From Oceanobacillus alkalisoli (GTDB taxonomy: Bacteria > Bacillota > Bacilli > Bacillales > Amphibacillaceae): DNA of 64,000 nt. The stretch spans positions 1 through 64,000 of the forward strand of contig NZ_JAKGBW010000011.1 in the NCBI RefSeq assembly GCF_021556485.1, in the 5' to 3' direction. This document shows positions 17,444 through 26,198 of this stretch, one piece after another. The first letter of the stretch is position 1; each line of letters begins with the position of its first letter. The position numbers were made by a program, and so were the translations under genes. Under the pieces are notes generated by a model that searched no databases, was not told where the DNA came from, and saw nothing but the letters and a program-made list of their open reading frames with translations.

Positions 17444-17794
17444 CTATCTACGCTTCACATAGTGCGTTGAATATAAATAAGCATCCTCCGATTTAGAATA
17501 AGGCAATAACGTTTTTCTAGATTTCCCCCATGATTTGTAAATAGTTAAAGAAGTTTTTAAATTTTGTTTGCTAGCAAACTTCTGCAAGCATTTTAATGTA
17601 TGATTTAACTTTTCTGTGGTATCCGACATAACACGTTCTAAATAAGCTATTCTATTAAAGCGTCAATCTTCCACATTCTTTTAGGTTAGTCTATTCATTT
17701 TAACCAATAATCCAATTGGAATAACAAAACCTTTTTCTTTTAATAATTCTGAAGCATGACAATAAACATTGGCTTTTATCTTTTTCTTACTCAT
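17444..17794 (-). pseudogene. Frameshifted hypothetical gene
   Basis: Read on the minus strand, an open start at 17794 (MSKKKIKANVYCHASELL...) stops near 17684. A continuing frame (RFNRIAYLERVMSDTTEK...) ends at 17444 with a YSTHYVKRR tail. At least two frameshifts are needed to join the parts. No family was recognised. Confidence 0.4.
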
Positions 17795-17815
17795 TTGACA
17801 CGCTCTTTCTCTATG

Positions 17816-18607
17816 TTATCTTCTAGCTAAACTTATATTATCAAAATGAATACTTTTCATTCCATCAAAGAACGTATATTTATTGCGTAAAACATCGATA
17901 AGACTGTCATTATTGCGAGACAGTTCCTTTAAATAATACTTCGAAAAGTAAAGCCTACTTATAATTTCATCTTCATTTTGTGTAGCAGTTCCATGACCCG
18001 GTACAAGTACCCGGATCAAGTGATCTTCTAAAATCCGTTCAGCCGTTCTGATCGTCTCTACATAATCTTTATAACTGCTAAAAACAAATGGAAATTCTAC
18101 ATCAGATAAATAATCACCCGCAAGAAATATTCCATAAGGCTCGATCACTGTAAACAAACTATCCTTTGTGTGACCCGGCGCAAGATAAAATGTTAAAGTA
18201 ACTTCTCCTAACTGTAATGTTTGCGCGTCTTGGGATACAATAATATCCGCTGATGGATAGATTGGTTTATAATTGCGCTTCAAATAATACTTTTGATCAA
18301 ACGCTTCTATCTCCTGCAATACTTCCTCTTTATTTAGGTTATGATGAAGTGTCCGTGTAGCGATGACCTTTGCCTCTGGGAAGGCTCCTGCGCCGATGAT
18401 ATGGTCGAAATCGCTATGGGTATAAATAATATATAATTGCCGATCACCTATCATTTCATCAACATGATGTTTAATTGTTTCAATTTCTTTCGGAAGCCAT
18501 GTCGGATCCGTCATAATTACTGCTTTTTTCGTTTGAATAATGGCCGTTGTCGTCATGTAGAGAGCACTTTGGAAAATAGTGATATGTTGGTTTTGGAATT
18601 GGATCAT
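17816..18607 (-). CDS. MBL-fold metallo-hydrolase
   Basis: A 263-residue metallo-beta-lactamase-fold protein. The metal-binding motif THSDFDH (H-x-D-x-D-H type) lies near residue 70. A downstream APGHTKDS supplies the next His, a GDYLSD segment the bridging Asp, and VPGHG near residue 215 the last His. ATG 18607 is preceded by AGGAGGA; the longer upstream frame lacks such a site. It is probably a broad hydrolase of thioesters, lactones or phosphodiesters; the substrate is unknown. A terminator separates it from the nitroreductase upstream. Confidence 0.85.
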   Translation of the reverse strand: MIQFQNQHITIFQSALYMTTTAIIQTKKAVIMTDPTWLPKEIETIKHHVDEMIGDRQLYIIYTHSDFDHIIGAGAFPEAKVIATRTLHHNLNKEEVLQEIEAFDQKYYLKRNYKPIYPSADIIVSQDAQTLQLGEVTLTFYLAPGHTKDSLFTVIEPYGIFLAGDYLSDVEFPFVFSSYKDYVETIRTAERILEDHLIRVLVPGHGTATQNEDEIISRLYFSKYYLKELSRNNDSLIDVLRNKYTFFDGMKSIHFDNISLARR

Positions 18608-18631
18608 AGAATCCTCCTCAAAAGTATTAAT

Positions 18632-18667
18632 GAAAAATAGCCCAAATGAAAAAACTCTCATTTGGGC
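18632..18667 (-). terminator. Terminator of the nitroreductase gene
   Basis: A perfect 10-bp stem (18640-18649 with 18658-18667) is followed on the minus strand by a T-run. Confidence 0.8.
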
Positions 18668-18674
18668 ACTCCCA

Positions 18675-19259
18675 TTATTTCTTAAACTTTCCATTAAAAA
18701 TAAAATTCTCTAGTGGCATGCGTTGGTTCGGTTGTTCACGCTCTTGTAAAGCTTTAGGCAGTTTTCCTTTCTCATCCTGATAGCCAATCGCGACGAGCGC
18801 TTCTATATTGTACTCATCCGGAATTTCAAGTATGTCCCGGGCTTTATCGAAGTCAAAGCCTGTCATCGGATGGGTAATCAGTCCTTTCTTATTCGCTTGA
18901 AGGGCTAAGAAAGCCCAAGCTGCTCCTGTATCAAATGAATGCGATCGGACCACATTCCCGTCCTTTTCTTTTTTAGAAACAATCATTGCTAATACCGGTG
19001 CCTTTGTACACCAAACTAAATTACCCTCATAAATGAAGGAATGGTACACTTCCCGCTCTTCAGCTGTCTTTGCAAGAATGAATCTCCAAGGCTGAAAATT
19101 GAATGCAGAAGGTGCCCAATGGGCAGCCTCAAATAAAGTTAACAATGTATCTTCTGGCACCTCTTTTTCCGAAAATGAGCGGGGCGACCAGCGTTCAAGA
19201 AACATCTCATCAATAGTATACTCGGACATTCTGTACTTCTTCGTTTCAGTCATAACCAT
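18675..19259 (-). CDS. Nitroreductase-family flavoprotein
   Basis: About 194 residues of the FMN-dependent nitroreductase family. The N-terminal RWSPRSFSEKEVP motif binds FMN phosphate and is followed by EAAHWAPSAFNFQPWRF. A central DTGAAWAFLALQANKKGL helix and a late LVAIGYQ are also typical. These enzymes reduce nitro groups or quinones with NAD(P)H. ATG 19259 lies nine bases after AGGAGG. It is monocistronic. Confidence 0.87.
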   Translation of the reverse strand: MVMTETKKYRMSEYTIDEMFLERWSPRSFSEKEVPEDTLLTLFEAAHWAPSAFNFQPWRFILAKTAEEREVYHSFIYEGNLVWCTKAPVLAMIVSKKEKDGNVVRSHSFDTGAAWAFLALQANKKGLITHPMTGFDFDKARDILEIPDEYNIEALVAIGYQDEKGKLPKALQEREQPNQRMPLENFIFNGKFKK

Positions 19260-19485
19260 TATGTATTTCCTCCTTCCCCCCTTATTATACAAATAGACCA
19301 AGCATTTTAGAAATCATTCGTCTCCTTACACGAAAGCTGTGACATATAATGGAAATCCCTCCCCTATTTCAATGCATAACATTCCCCAAAAAGCCCTACC
19401 CTAAGAATGTCGTCGAATATTAGAGGTAAAAGTAGAATGATTTAAAGGATTTAAGAGAAAATAGAAGAAATGAGCCAAAAAACGG

Positions 19486-19509
19486 GTATATACTTTATAA
19501 AATATATAC
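19486..19509. promoter_or_regulatory. Palindrome upstream of opuA, candidate operator
   Basis: GTATATACTTTATAAAATATATAC is a near-perfect dyad about 160 bases before opuAA and could be a regulator site for osmotic or choline control. The rest of the 19260-19668 gap shows no gene. Confidence 0.35.
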
Positions 19510-19668
19510 TCTACATTCTAAATCAACGTAAATAAGAACACACAATGTTTGAGTTAATGATTTTATATGCGTATAGTTGTTAGGTAGATTATTTTTATGG
19601 ATAAAAAGATACAGATGGGTATCGTATGCTTCGTATATCAACAAAAAATTAGACAAAGAGGTGAAAGA

Positions 19669-20865
19669 ATGCCGATTATTGAAGTTAAAGACTTAACGAA
19701 AGTGTTTGGAAGAAACACGAAACAAGCATTAAAACTTCTAGACGACGGCCGCACAAAAGAAGAAATTTTAAAAGAAACAGGTGCAACGGTCGGAGTGAAT
19801 CGCGCAAGTTTCTCTGTAGATGAGGGAGAAATATTTGTTATTATGGGACTTTCAGGAAGTGGTAAATCAACACTTGTCCGATTGATCAACCGCCTGATTG
19901 AACCAACACAAGGAAATATTTATATTGAAGGGGAAGACCTTTCAAAAATGGATAAAAACCAGCTAAGGGAAGTTCGCCGCGAAAAATTAAGTATGGTCTT
20001 CCAGAAATTCGGACTATTTCCGCATCGAACTGTATTGGAGAACGCTGCTTTCGGCTTAGAAATTCAAAAAGTCGATAAAGAAGAAAGGGAAAGACGAGCT
20101 ACAACCGCACTTGAAATGGTGGGACTTGGCGGATACTTGGAACAAAAGCCAGGCCAGCTTTCCGGCGGGATGCAGCAACGTGTTGGTCTTGCACGGGCTC
20201 TCACGAATGATCCAAAGGTACTTCTAATGGACGAAGCTTTCTCAGCACTTGATCCCCTTATCCGTAAAGAGATGCAAGATGAACTTATCCAATTACAATC
20301 TAAAATGAAAAAGACAATTCTATTTATTACACACGATTTAGATGAGGCGCTGCGCCTAGGTGACCGAATCGCATTAATGCGGGACGGGAACATCGTACAA
20401 ATCGGTACACCGGAAGAAATTTTGGTTAACCCGGCAAATGATTATGTAGAGAAATTCGTTGAAGATGTTGATAAATCGAAAGTATTAACGGCCCACCATA
20501 TCATGAAGCGTCCTGAAACCATTCAAATTGAACGACATGGTCCGCGGGTAGCCCTCGAACGAATGCGTGAAGAAGGTATTTCAAGCATCCTCGTGACAGA
20601 TAGAAATCGTAACTTACAAGGTTATGTAACAGCAGATGACGCTTCAAAAGCGCGAAATGAAGATGTTAGAGATTTAAATGAAATTATTCGTACGGATATA
20701 CCGAAAGTAGATAAAGATACACCTTTACAGGATATCTTCTCTATCATCTATGACTCCCAGACTCCTGTAGCTGTTGTCGAGGACGGGGAGCTATTAGGCA
20801 TTATTGTGCGCGGTGCTGTCATTGCCGCACTTGCTGGAGAAGGAGAGGTGACAAATGGTGCTTAA
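19669..20865 (+). CDS. opuAA: Glycine betaine ABC transporter ATPase OpuAA
   Basis: A 398-residue ATPase of the OpuA/ProV class. The ABC domain has a long N-terminal loop, Walker A GLSGSGKST, LSGGMQQR signature and Walker B LLMDEAFSALDP. Two C-terminal CBS domains (from about residue 275) sense ionic strength in homologues. ATG 19669 follows AGAGGTGAAAGA; an upstream in-frame start at 19597 lacks a site. It overlaps opuAB by 11 bases. The importer takes up osmoprotectants at high salinity. Confidence 0.93.
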   Translation: MPIIEVKDLTKVFGRNTKQALKLLDDGRTKEEILKETGATVGVNRASFSVDEGEIFVIMGLSGSGKSTLVRLINRLIEPTQGNIYIEGEDLSKMDKNQLREVRREKLSMVFQKFGLFPHRTVLENAAFGLEIQKVDKEERERRATTALEMVGLGGYLEQKPGQLSGGMQQRVGLARALTNDPKVLLMDEAFSALDPLIRKEMQDELIQLQSKMKKTILFITHDLDEALRLGDRIALMRDGNIVQIGTPEEILVNPANDYVEKFVEDVDKSKVLTAHHIMKRPETIQIERHGPRVALERMREEGISSILVTDRNRNLQGYVTADDASKARNEDVRDLNEIIRTDIPKVDKDTPLQDIFSIIYDSQTPVAVVEDGELLGIIVRGAVIAALAGEGEVTNGA

Positions 20866-21715
20866 TGTTTCAAGTATCGTACCAAGAATTCCTGTGTCAG
20901 AAAGTGTTACCGATGCTGTTCGCTGGATAACAGATAAATTTTCTTTCTTGTTCAACCCAATTAAAGAACACTTCGGTAATCTCATGGAATTCATTTCTGA
21001 AACTGTATTGATGAATATTCCGCCGTTCGTACTTATCCTGATTGTTGCAGTTATTGCCTTTTTCATAACTGGGAAAAAATTCGGTCTTGCTGCTTTCTCT
21101 ATTGTTGGACTTTGGTTTGTATATAACCAAGGCTACTGGGATCAGATGATGAATACAATCACGCTCGTCATCGTAGCGAGTCTACTTTCCATCATCATTG
21201 GAGTTCCGGTTGGAATTTTAATGTCGAAAAGTAAAATTGCTGAAACAATCATCACGCCAGTTCTTGACTTTATGCAGACAATGCCTGCCTTTGTTTATTT
21301 AATCCCTGCGGTAGCCTTCTTTGGAATCGGAATGGTGCCAGGTGTAATTGCTTCGTTAATTTTTGCAACACCACCTACCGTACGTTTTACAAACTTAGGT
21401 ATCCGTCAAGTGTCTGCTGAACTAGTTGAAGCTGCGGATGCGTTCGGAAGTACTGGTTCACAAAAACTATTTAAAGTAGAGCTCCCAATGGCACGTCCAA
21501 CCATCATGGCTGGCATTAACCAGACAGTAATGTTATCATTATCTATGGTGGTTATCGCATCAATGATAGGGGCACCTGGTCTTGGTAGAGAAGTACTATC
21601 TGCCTTACAGCGTTCACAAGTAGGTCCAGGATTCGTATCCGGTGTAGGAATCGTTATTCTGGCAATTGTCATCGACCGTATGACACAGAACTTAAGTAGA
21701 GAGAAAAAAGATTAA
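20855..21715 (+). CDS. opuAB: Glycine betaine ABC transporter permease OpuAB
   Basis: A 286-residue permease with an N-terminal periplasm-facing helix, about seven further helices, and the EAA-type coupling loop ELVEAADAFGSTGSQKLFKVELP near residue 190. The overlap with opuAA (ATG within its last codons, AGGAGAGGTG upstream) indicates translational coupling. Confidence 0.93.
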   Translation: MVLNVSSIVPRIPVSESVTDAVRWITDKFSFLFNPIKEHFGNLMEFISETVLMNIPPFVLILIVAVIAFFITGKKFGLAAFSIVGLWFVYNQGYWDQMMNTITLVIVASLLSIIIGVPVGILMSKSKIAETIITPVLDFMQTMPAFVYLIPAVAFFGIGMVPGVIASLIFATPPTVRFTNLGIRQVSAELVEAADAFGSTGSQKLFKVELPMARPTIMAGINQTVMLSLSMVVIASMIGAPGLGREVLSALQRSQVGPGFVSGVGIVILAIVIDRMTQNLSREKKD

Positions 21716-21787
21716 AATTAATGGTACCTTTTCTAAGGGAAAGTTTCCATAAATAGTATTAATTTTTATAAAGGAGAGTTGTATAAT

Positions 21788-22687
21788 ATGAAGTTCAATT
21801 GGAAACGTCTAGGCCTTGTATTTGGATTATCTACAGCATTATTTGCTGCAGGCTGTGGTGCTGGAGATGATGAATCAAGCACGGATGCAGGTGACGATGC
21901 AGCAGGTTCTTTAGAAGGTGAAGTTGAACTAACTTATGTAGAATGGGATACGGAAATCGCATCTACACACGTTATTGGTAAAGTCTTAGAAGACTTAGGA
22001 TTTGATGTAACATTAACTCCACTTGACAATGCTGTTATGTGGGAAGCTGTTGCGAATGGTGAAGCAGACGGAATGGTTGCTGCTTGGTTACCTGGAACTC
22101 ACGAAGCTCAATTTGAAAACTATGGTGATCAAGTAATTGATCTTGGTCCTAACCTAGAAGGTGCGAAAATTGGCTTAGTTGTTCCGAGCTATATGGAAGC
22201 TGACTCTATCGAAGACTTATCAGATGAAGCTAACCAAACCATCACTGGTATCGAGCCAGGTGCTGGAGTAGTTGCTGCTTCTGAACGTGCTGTAGAAGAA
22301 TATGATAACTTGGATGGCTGGGAAGTTCAAACTTCTTCAAGTGGTGCCATGACTACGGAGTTAAGAACCGCTTATGAAAATGAAGAAGATGTTATTGTAA
22401 CTGGTTGGTCTCCACACTGGAAATTCCAAGCATTCGATCTGAAATATCTAGAGGATCCACAGGGTGTTTTCGGTGATGCTGAAACAATCAACACAATGGT
22501 ACGTGAAGGTCTAGAAGAAGATCTTCCAGAAGTCTATCAAGTTCTTGATAACTTCTACTGGACTACAGATGATATGGAAGAAGTCATGCTTGAAATCTCG
22601 GAAGGTACAAGCCCTGTAGAGGCTGCTGCAGCTTGGGTTGAAGAGAACCAAGATAAAGTAAACGAATGGACAGAAGATATTGAATAG
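21788..22687 (+). CDS. opuAC: Glycine betaine-binding lipoprotein OpuAC
   Basis: About 299 residues: lipoprotein signal with the lipobox LFAAGC near residue 20, an Asp/Ser-rich linker and the OpuAC substrate-binding fold. Aromatic residues expected to cage the quaternary amine are visible (YVEWDTEIAS, AVMWEAVANGEAD, GWSPHWKF). ATG 21788 was chosen because AAAGGAG is 11 bases upstream and TTG 21779 would be too close. Last gene of opuA. Confidence 0.92.
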   Translation: MKFNWKRLGLVFGLSTALFAAGCGAGDDESSTDAGDDAAGSLEGEVELTYVEWDTEIASTHVIGKVLEDLGFDVTLTPLDNAVMWEAVANGEADGMVAAWLPGTHEAQFENYGDQVIDLGPNLEGAKIGLVVPSYMEADSIEDLSDEANQTITGIEPGAGVVAASERAVEEYDNLDGWEVQTSSSGAMTTELRTAYENEEDVIVTGWSPHWKFQAFDLKYLEDPQGVFGDAETINTMVREGLEEDLPEVYQVLDNFYWTTDDMEEVMLEISEGTSPVEAAAAWVEENQDKVNEWTEDIE

Positions 22688-22694
22688 GTAAGAG

Positions 22695-22904
22695 AACAAA
22701 GGCGCAAGCGCCCGTTTAGCAACGTACAAACTGGAGCACTCTGGAATGAGATAAAGGAAACACGGCGACGTAAGGAGCCGATGTTGACTTATTGATTGGA
22801 GGAGTGTGAGGTTTGTCAGTTGCTGGGCGCTGGAGCCGGACGTGGCTATCGCTTGGAACTCAAGTTATCCACAACATTTTTGCTTTATAGTTTCCTATGT
22901 AATA
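22695..22904 (+). repeat. Dispersed intergenic repeat, copy B (short form)
   Basis: The short form of the element found inverted at 6850-7261; see that entry for the shared blocks. It starts just after opuAC and ends at the opuA terminator. Confidence 0.75.
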
Positions 22905-22907
22905 GAA

Positions 22908-22943
22908 AAAGGGACTGGTATAATTATTACCGGTCCTTTTTTG
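22908..22943 (+). terminator. Terminator of the opuA operon
   Basis: AAAGGGACTGGTA and TACCGGTCCTTTTTT form a stem with a short A/T loop and T-run, directly after repeat copy B. Confidence 0.8.
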
Positions 22944-22988
22944 TTGAAAAAATAGATTGATTTTACTATAGAACACTAGTTCTGTTTG

Positions 22989-23024
22989 TGATATACTTGC
23001 GTTACCCCCAAGTGGAAAGGGGGT
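22989..23024 (+). promoter_or_regulatory. Extended -10 promoter and RBS-sequestering hairpin
   Basis: TG-n-TATACT (22989-22997) is a perfect extended -10 element. ACCCCC (23004-23009) can pair with GGGGGT (23019-23024), which contains the ribosome binding site of the small toxin-like gene. Confidence 0.55.
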
Positions 23025-23030
23025 GGACCT

Positions 23031-23147
23031 ATGGAGGTATTGGCAATAATAGTAGCTTTCCTTGCACTAGTAACCGCAGTGGTTAATCTCACATCCGCTC
23101 TACTAAACGCAAGAAAAAAGAAAGACCATCGCTCGGGCAAGCGATAG
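23031..23147 (+). CDS. Small holin-like toxin peptide (type I TA candidate)
   Basis: A 38-residue peptide (MEVLAIIVAFLALVTAV..., ending KKKDHRSGKR) with one membrane helix and a basic tail, resembling the putative holin-like toxin / BsrG-TxpA group. The RBS AAAGGGGG is buried in a predicted hairpin with the 5' end of the transcript, a common trait of type I toxins that keeps the primary RNA silent. Two hairpins follow: one at the stop codon (23128-23145) and a terminator-like one at 23161-23182. An antisense RNA was not identified with confidence. Confidence 0.6.
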   Translation: MEVLAIIVAFLALVTAVVNLTSALLNARKKKDHRSGKR

Positions 23148-23158
23148 TCAGCTATTAT

Positions 23159-23185
23159 GGGCAAGGGGATCAATCCCCTTGCCTC
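23159..23185. terminator. Hairpin terminator after the toxin-like gene
   Basis: A perfect 9-bp stem (23161-23169 with 23174-23182). It could act in either direction, ending the toxin mRNA and an antisense or the acyl-CoA dehydrogenase operon. Confidence 0.55.
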
Positions 23186-23255
23186 CTCCATATTCTATTT
23201 TAAATATAACCGATTTATGCATGAATAGCAACAATTAGAAGCTCCATCAAACACA

Positions 23256-24455
23256 TTAATACGAACGTGGCAGTCCTAACACATGTTGACCGAGATATGC
23301 TAAAATCATATTGTTATGGACTGGAGCAATTTGATACATTCTTGTTTCCCTGAATTTCCGCTCGACATCATACTCATCGACAAAACCATTCCCACCAAAT
23401 GTATTCAAGCAGACATTCGCTGCTTCCCAGCTCGCTTCACTCGATAACAATTTCGCCATATTTGCCTCTTCTCCGCACTGCTTGTTATTATCAAACTTCT
23501 TCGCCGCTTCATACCGAAGAAGATCAGCAGCTTTAATCGCAGCATATGCTCTTGCAATTGGGAATTGAACCCCCTGATTCTCACCAATTTTACGATTGAA
23601 TACTTCACGCTCCCTCGCGTACTCCACTGCTTTATCGATAAAGAAATAGCCATCTCCAATCGTTTCTGCTGCCAGTAGAATTCTTTCTGCATTCATCCCA
23701 TCTAACACATATTTAAACCCTTTTCCTTCTACTCCAATTAGAGTATCATGCGGGATTTTCATATCTTTATACCAAACCTTGTTCGTTGCATAGTTGAACA
23801 TGGTGCGTACCTGTTCGATGATGAGAGCATCCGGTTGATTTTTTCTAATATCACGTAAATCTACAAGAAAGAGACTGATCCCGTCTGATTTCTTCTTCAC
23901 TTCCTCTAATGGTGTCGTGCGGGCAAGAACAAGTAGTAAATCCGATTGTTGAATGCGACTCGTCCAGTTCTTATGACCGTTCATGATGTAACCGTCTCCC
24001 GTTTTTTTAGCAAAAGTTTTTATCGCTGTTGTATTCGATCCAGCTTCCGGTTCAGTAATCGAGAACGCCTGTAATCGAATCTCCCCTTTTGCAATACCTG
24101 GAAGATACTTTTCCTTTTGCTCTTTACTCCCATGACGCAGGACTGATCCCATTGTATACATTTGGGCATGGCAAGCAGCTGCGTGACCACCTGCACGGTG
24201 AATCTCTTCTAAAATAATTGTTGCCTCTTGAAGACCGTAACCTTTCCCACCGTATTCTTCCGGAATTAAGACAGAGAGATACCCAGCCTTCGTCAGCGCA
24301 TCAACGAACTCATAAGGATATTCCCGTGGTTCGTCGAGTTTTCTCCAATACGCATTCCCGAAAGACTCACATAATTCCCGTACATCTTTACGCAATTGTT
24401 CCCTTTCTTCCCCGCTTAATTGAATTGGCTTATGCAGCTCTTTTATTTCTGCCAT
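23256..24455 (-). CDS. Acyl-CoA dehydrogenase
   Basis: A 399-residue FAD-dependent acyl-CoA dehydrogenase. It has the FAD-binding motif (QAFSITEPEAGSNTTAIKT), the mid-domain NGHKNWTS strand, and a C-terminal four-helix domain with RKFRETRMYQIAPVHNNMI. In the last segment a Glu in NTFGGNGFVDEYDVERK marks the usual catalytic region. It is the last gene of a four-gene minus-strand operon with MaoC, CaiB and CitE-type enzymes. Methylsuccinyl-CoA or a similar short branched acyl-CoA is a plausible substrate, by context only. ATG 24455 follows AGGGG; its frame overlaps the maoC stop. Confidence 0.88.
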   Translation of the reverse strand: MAEIKELHKPIQLSGEEREQLRKDVRELCESFGNAYWRKLDEPREYPYEFVDALTKAGYLSVLIPEEYGGKGYGLQEATIILEEIHRAGGHAAACHAQMYTMGSVLRHGSKEQKEKYLPGIAKGEIRLQAFSITEPEAGSNTTAIKTFAKKTGDGYIMNGHKNWTSRIQQSDLLLVLARTTPLEEVKKKSDGISLFLVDLRDIRKNQPDALIIEQVRTMFNYATNKVWYKDMKIPHDTLIGVEGKGFKYVLDGMNAERILLAAETIGDGYFFIDKAVEYAREREVFNRKIGENQGVQFPIARAYAAIKAADLLRYEAAKKFDNNKQCGEEANMAKLLSSEASWEAANVCLNTFGGNGFVDEYDVERKFRETRMYQIAPVHNNMILAYLGQHVLGLPRSY

Positions 24456-24456
24456 T

Positions 24457-24993
24457 CTATTCGTCCCCTTTTTTAACCTTTTCTTGCTCAAGCACTTTGT
24501 TCAATAACGTATTTTCCTTTTTTGGTGCATCGTCACGTTTATAAATCATAAAGGTACGCTTGAATGTAATTACAATTTCTCCCCGCTGATTATAACCACT
24601 TGTTTTCACGTTAACGATTCCAACATTTGGTCGGGATTGGGATTCACGTTTACTTAGTACTTCAGAATACGAATAGATTGTATCTCCTTCAAATACAGGA
24701 TTCGGCAGGCGGACTTCATCCCAGCCGAGATTAGCCATCGCATTTTGTGAAAGATCTGTTACAGACTGTCCCGTAACTAGTGCAATTGTAAAAGTCGAAT
24801 CCACCAACGGTTTACCGAATTCTGTTTGCGCGGAATAATATTCATCAAAATGAATTGGATTCGTATTTTGCGTGAGAAGCGTCATATAAATGTTATCCGT
24901 TTGGGTGACGGTTCTCCCGAGTGGGTGCGGATAAATATCTCCGACTTCAAAGTCTTCATAAAATCTGCCATTCCAACCTTGTTTTACTGTCAT
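24457..24993 (-). CDS. MaoC-family acyl-CoA hydratase
   Basis: A 178-residue hotdog-fold protein with MaoC-like features. FEVGDIYPHPLGRTVTQTDN is followed by TQNTNPIHFDEYYSAQTEFGKPLVDSTFT, where the N-x-IH Asp/His pair is catalytic in R-specific hydratases. GDTIYSYSEVLSKRESQSRPNVGIV follows. In mesaconate and itaconate pathways this family hydrates mesaconyl-CoA. ATG 24993 follows GGAGGAG. It lies between the CoA-transferase and the acyl-CoA dehydrogenase in the same operon. Confidence 0.87.
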   Translation of the reverse strand: MTVKQGWNGRFYEDFEVGDIYPHPLGRTVTQTDNIYMTLLTQNTNPIHFDEYYSAQTEFGKPLVDSTFTIALVTGQSVTDLSQNAMANLGWDEVRLPNPVFEGDTIYSYSEVLSKRESQSRPNVGIVNVKTSGYNQRGEIVITFKRTFMIYKRDDAPKKENTLLNKVLEQEKVKKGDE

Positions 24994-25018
24994 GTTTTTC
25001 TCCTCCATCAACCTATAT

Positions 25019-26176
25019 TTATTTGTGTAATTCCTCTTGTTTGATCCCTATTTCTTCTAGTATTTTCTCCGTATGTTCACCAAGTGCCGGGATTGGTTTC
25101 ATCACCGCTTCCATCCCAGCAATCACAGCGGGAGGTTTCAACGCGTCAATCGTTCCATTCGGCGTCTCTACTTGTTCCCAGCGGTCTCTTGCTTTGAGTT
25201 GAGGATGTTCAAAGAAGTCTTTCATCGTATTCAAACGAGCATTTGCAACCTTTGCTTTCTCTAGTCTATCGATCACTTCGCTCGAGCCAAGCGCATCGAA
25301 AGCCCTTTCAATAATTTCTTTCAATTCTTCCCGATTCGCTGAACGATCCGAGTTCGTGCTAAATCTAGAATCTTTATTAAGTGTGGGATCCTTCACAACT
25401 AAATCACAGAAATGCTTCCACTCCCGCTCATTTTGTAAGCCGATGAATACCGTCTTCCCATCACCACAAACAAACGGACCATACGGATAAATTGTCGCAT
25501 GACTTGCTCCAGAGCGTTTTGGCTCTTCTCCCCCATAAGCTGCATAGTAAGCGGGATAACCCATCCATTCACCTAACGCTTCGAGCATGGATACATCAAT
25601 CACTGCACCTTCCCCTGTTTTCTCCCGGTTCAATAAGGCAGTTAAAATCCCAGTATAAGCGTACATTCCAGCGGCAATATCCGCAATGGAAATCCCGGCT
25701 TTTGAAGGGTTATCCTCACTGCCCGTAATCGAAACGAGTCCCGCTTCACATTGCACGAGCAAGTCGTAAGCTTTTTTCTGCTCGTACGTGCCGCCCTTTC
25801 CATAACCGGAAATACTGCAAACGATTAGTTTTGCATGTTTCTTCACTAATACTTCCGGAACGAATCCCATTCGTTCTAATGCACCCGGGGCTAGATTCTG
25901 AATGAGCACATCTGCTTTATCAAGCAAACGATCGAGCACTTCTTTTCCGTACTCAGACTTTAAATCAAGTTCAATCGATTCTTTGGAGCGATTCGTCCAG
26001 ACAAAATGACTCGACATCCCATTTACCGTCGTGTCATAGTTCCTTGCAAAATCTCCTACTTCCGGACGCTCCACTTTAATTACCCTTGCCCCGAGATCAG
26101 CTAATTGCCTGCTCGCAAAAGGGGCTGCAATCGCTTGTTCAAGGGCTACTACCGTAATTCCTTCTAAAGGAAACAT
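25019..26176 (-). CDS. CaiB/BaiF family III CoA-transferase
   Basis: About 385 residues of the CaiB/BaiF family. It has the N-terminal LEGITVVALEQAIAAPFASRQLADLGARVIKVERPE signature, and the usual catalytic Asp is expected in the YDLLVQCEAGL region near residue 160. Such enzymes activate dicarboxylates such as itaconate, mesaconate, malate or succinate by CoA exchange. GGGAGGAG precedes ATG 26176. The neighbouring hydratase and lyase make a dicarboxylate such as itaconate, mesaconate or citramalate the most plausible substrate. Confidence 0.88.
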   Translation of the reverse strand: MFPLEGITVVALEQAIAAPFASRQLADLGARVIKVERPEVGDFARNYDTTVNGMSSHFVWTNRSKESIELDLKSEYGKEVLDRLLDKADVLIQNLAPGALERMGFVPEVLVKKHAKLIVCSISGYGKGGTYEQKKAYDLLVQCEAGLVSITGSEDNPSKAGISIADIAAGMYAYTGILTALLNREKTGEGAVIDVSMLEALGEWMGYPAYYAAYGGEEPKRSGASHATIYPYGPFVCGDGKTVFIGLQNEREWKHFCDLVVKDPTLNKDSRFSTNSDRSANREELKEIIERAFDALGSSEVIDRLEKAKVANARLNTMKDFFEHPQLKARDRWEQVETPNGTIDALKPPAVIAGMEAVMKPIPALGEHTEKILEEIGIKQEELHK

Positions 26177-26198
26177 TATAATTCTCCTCCCATTCGTC

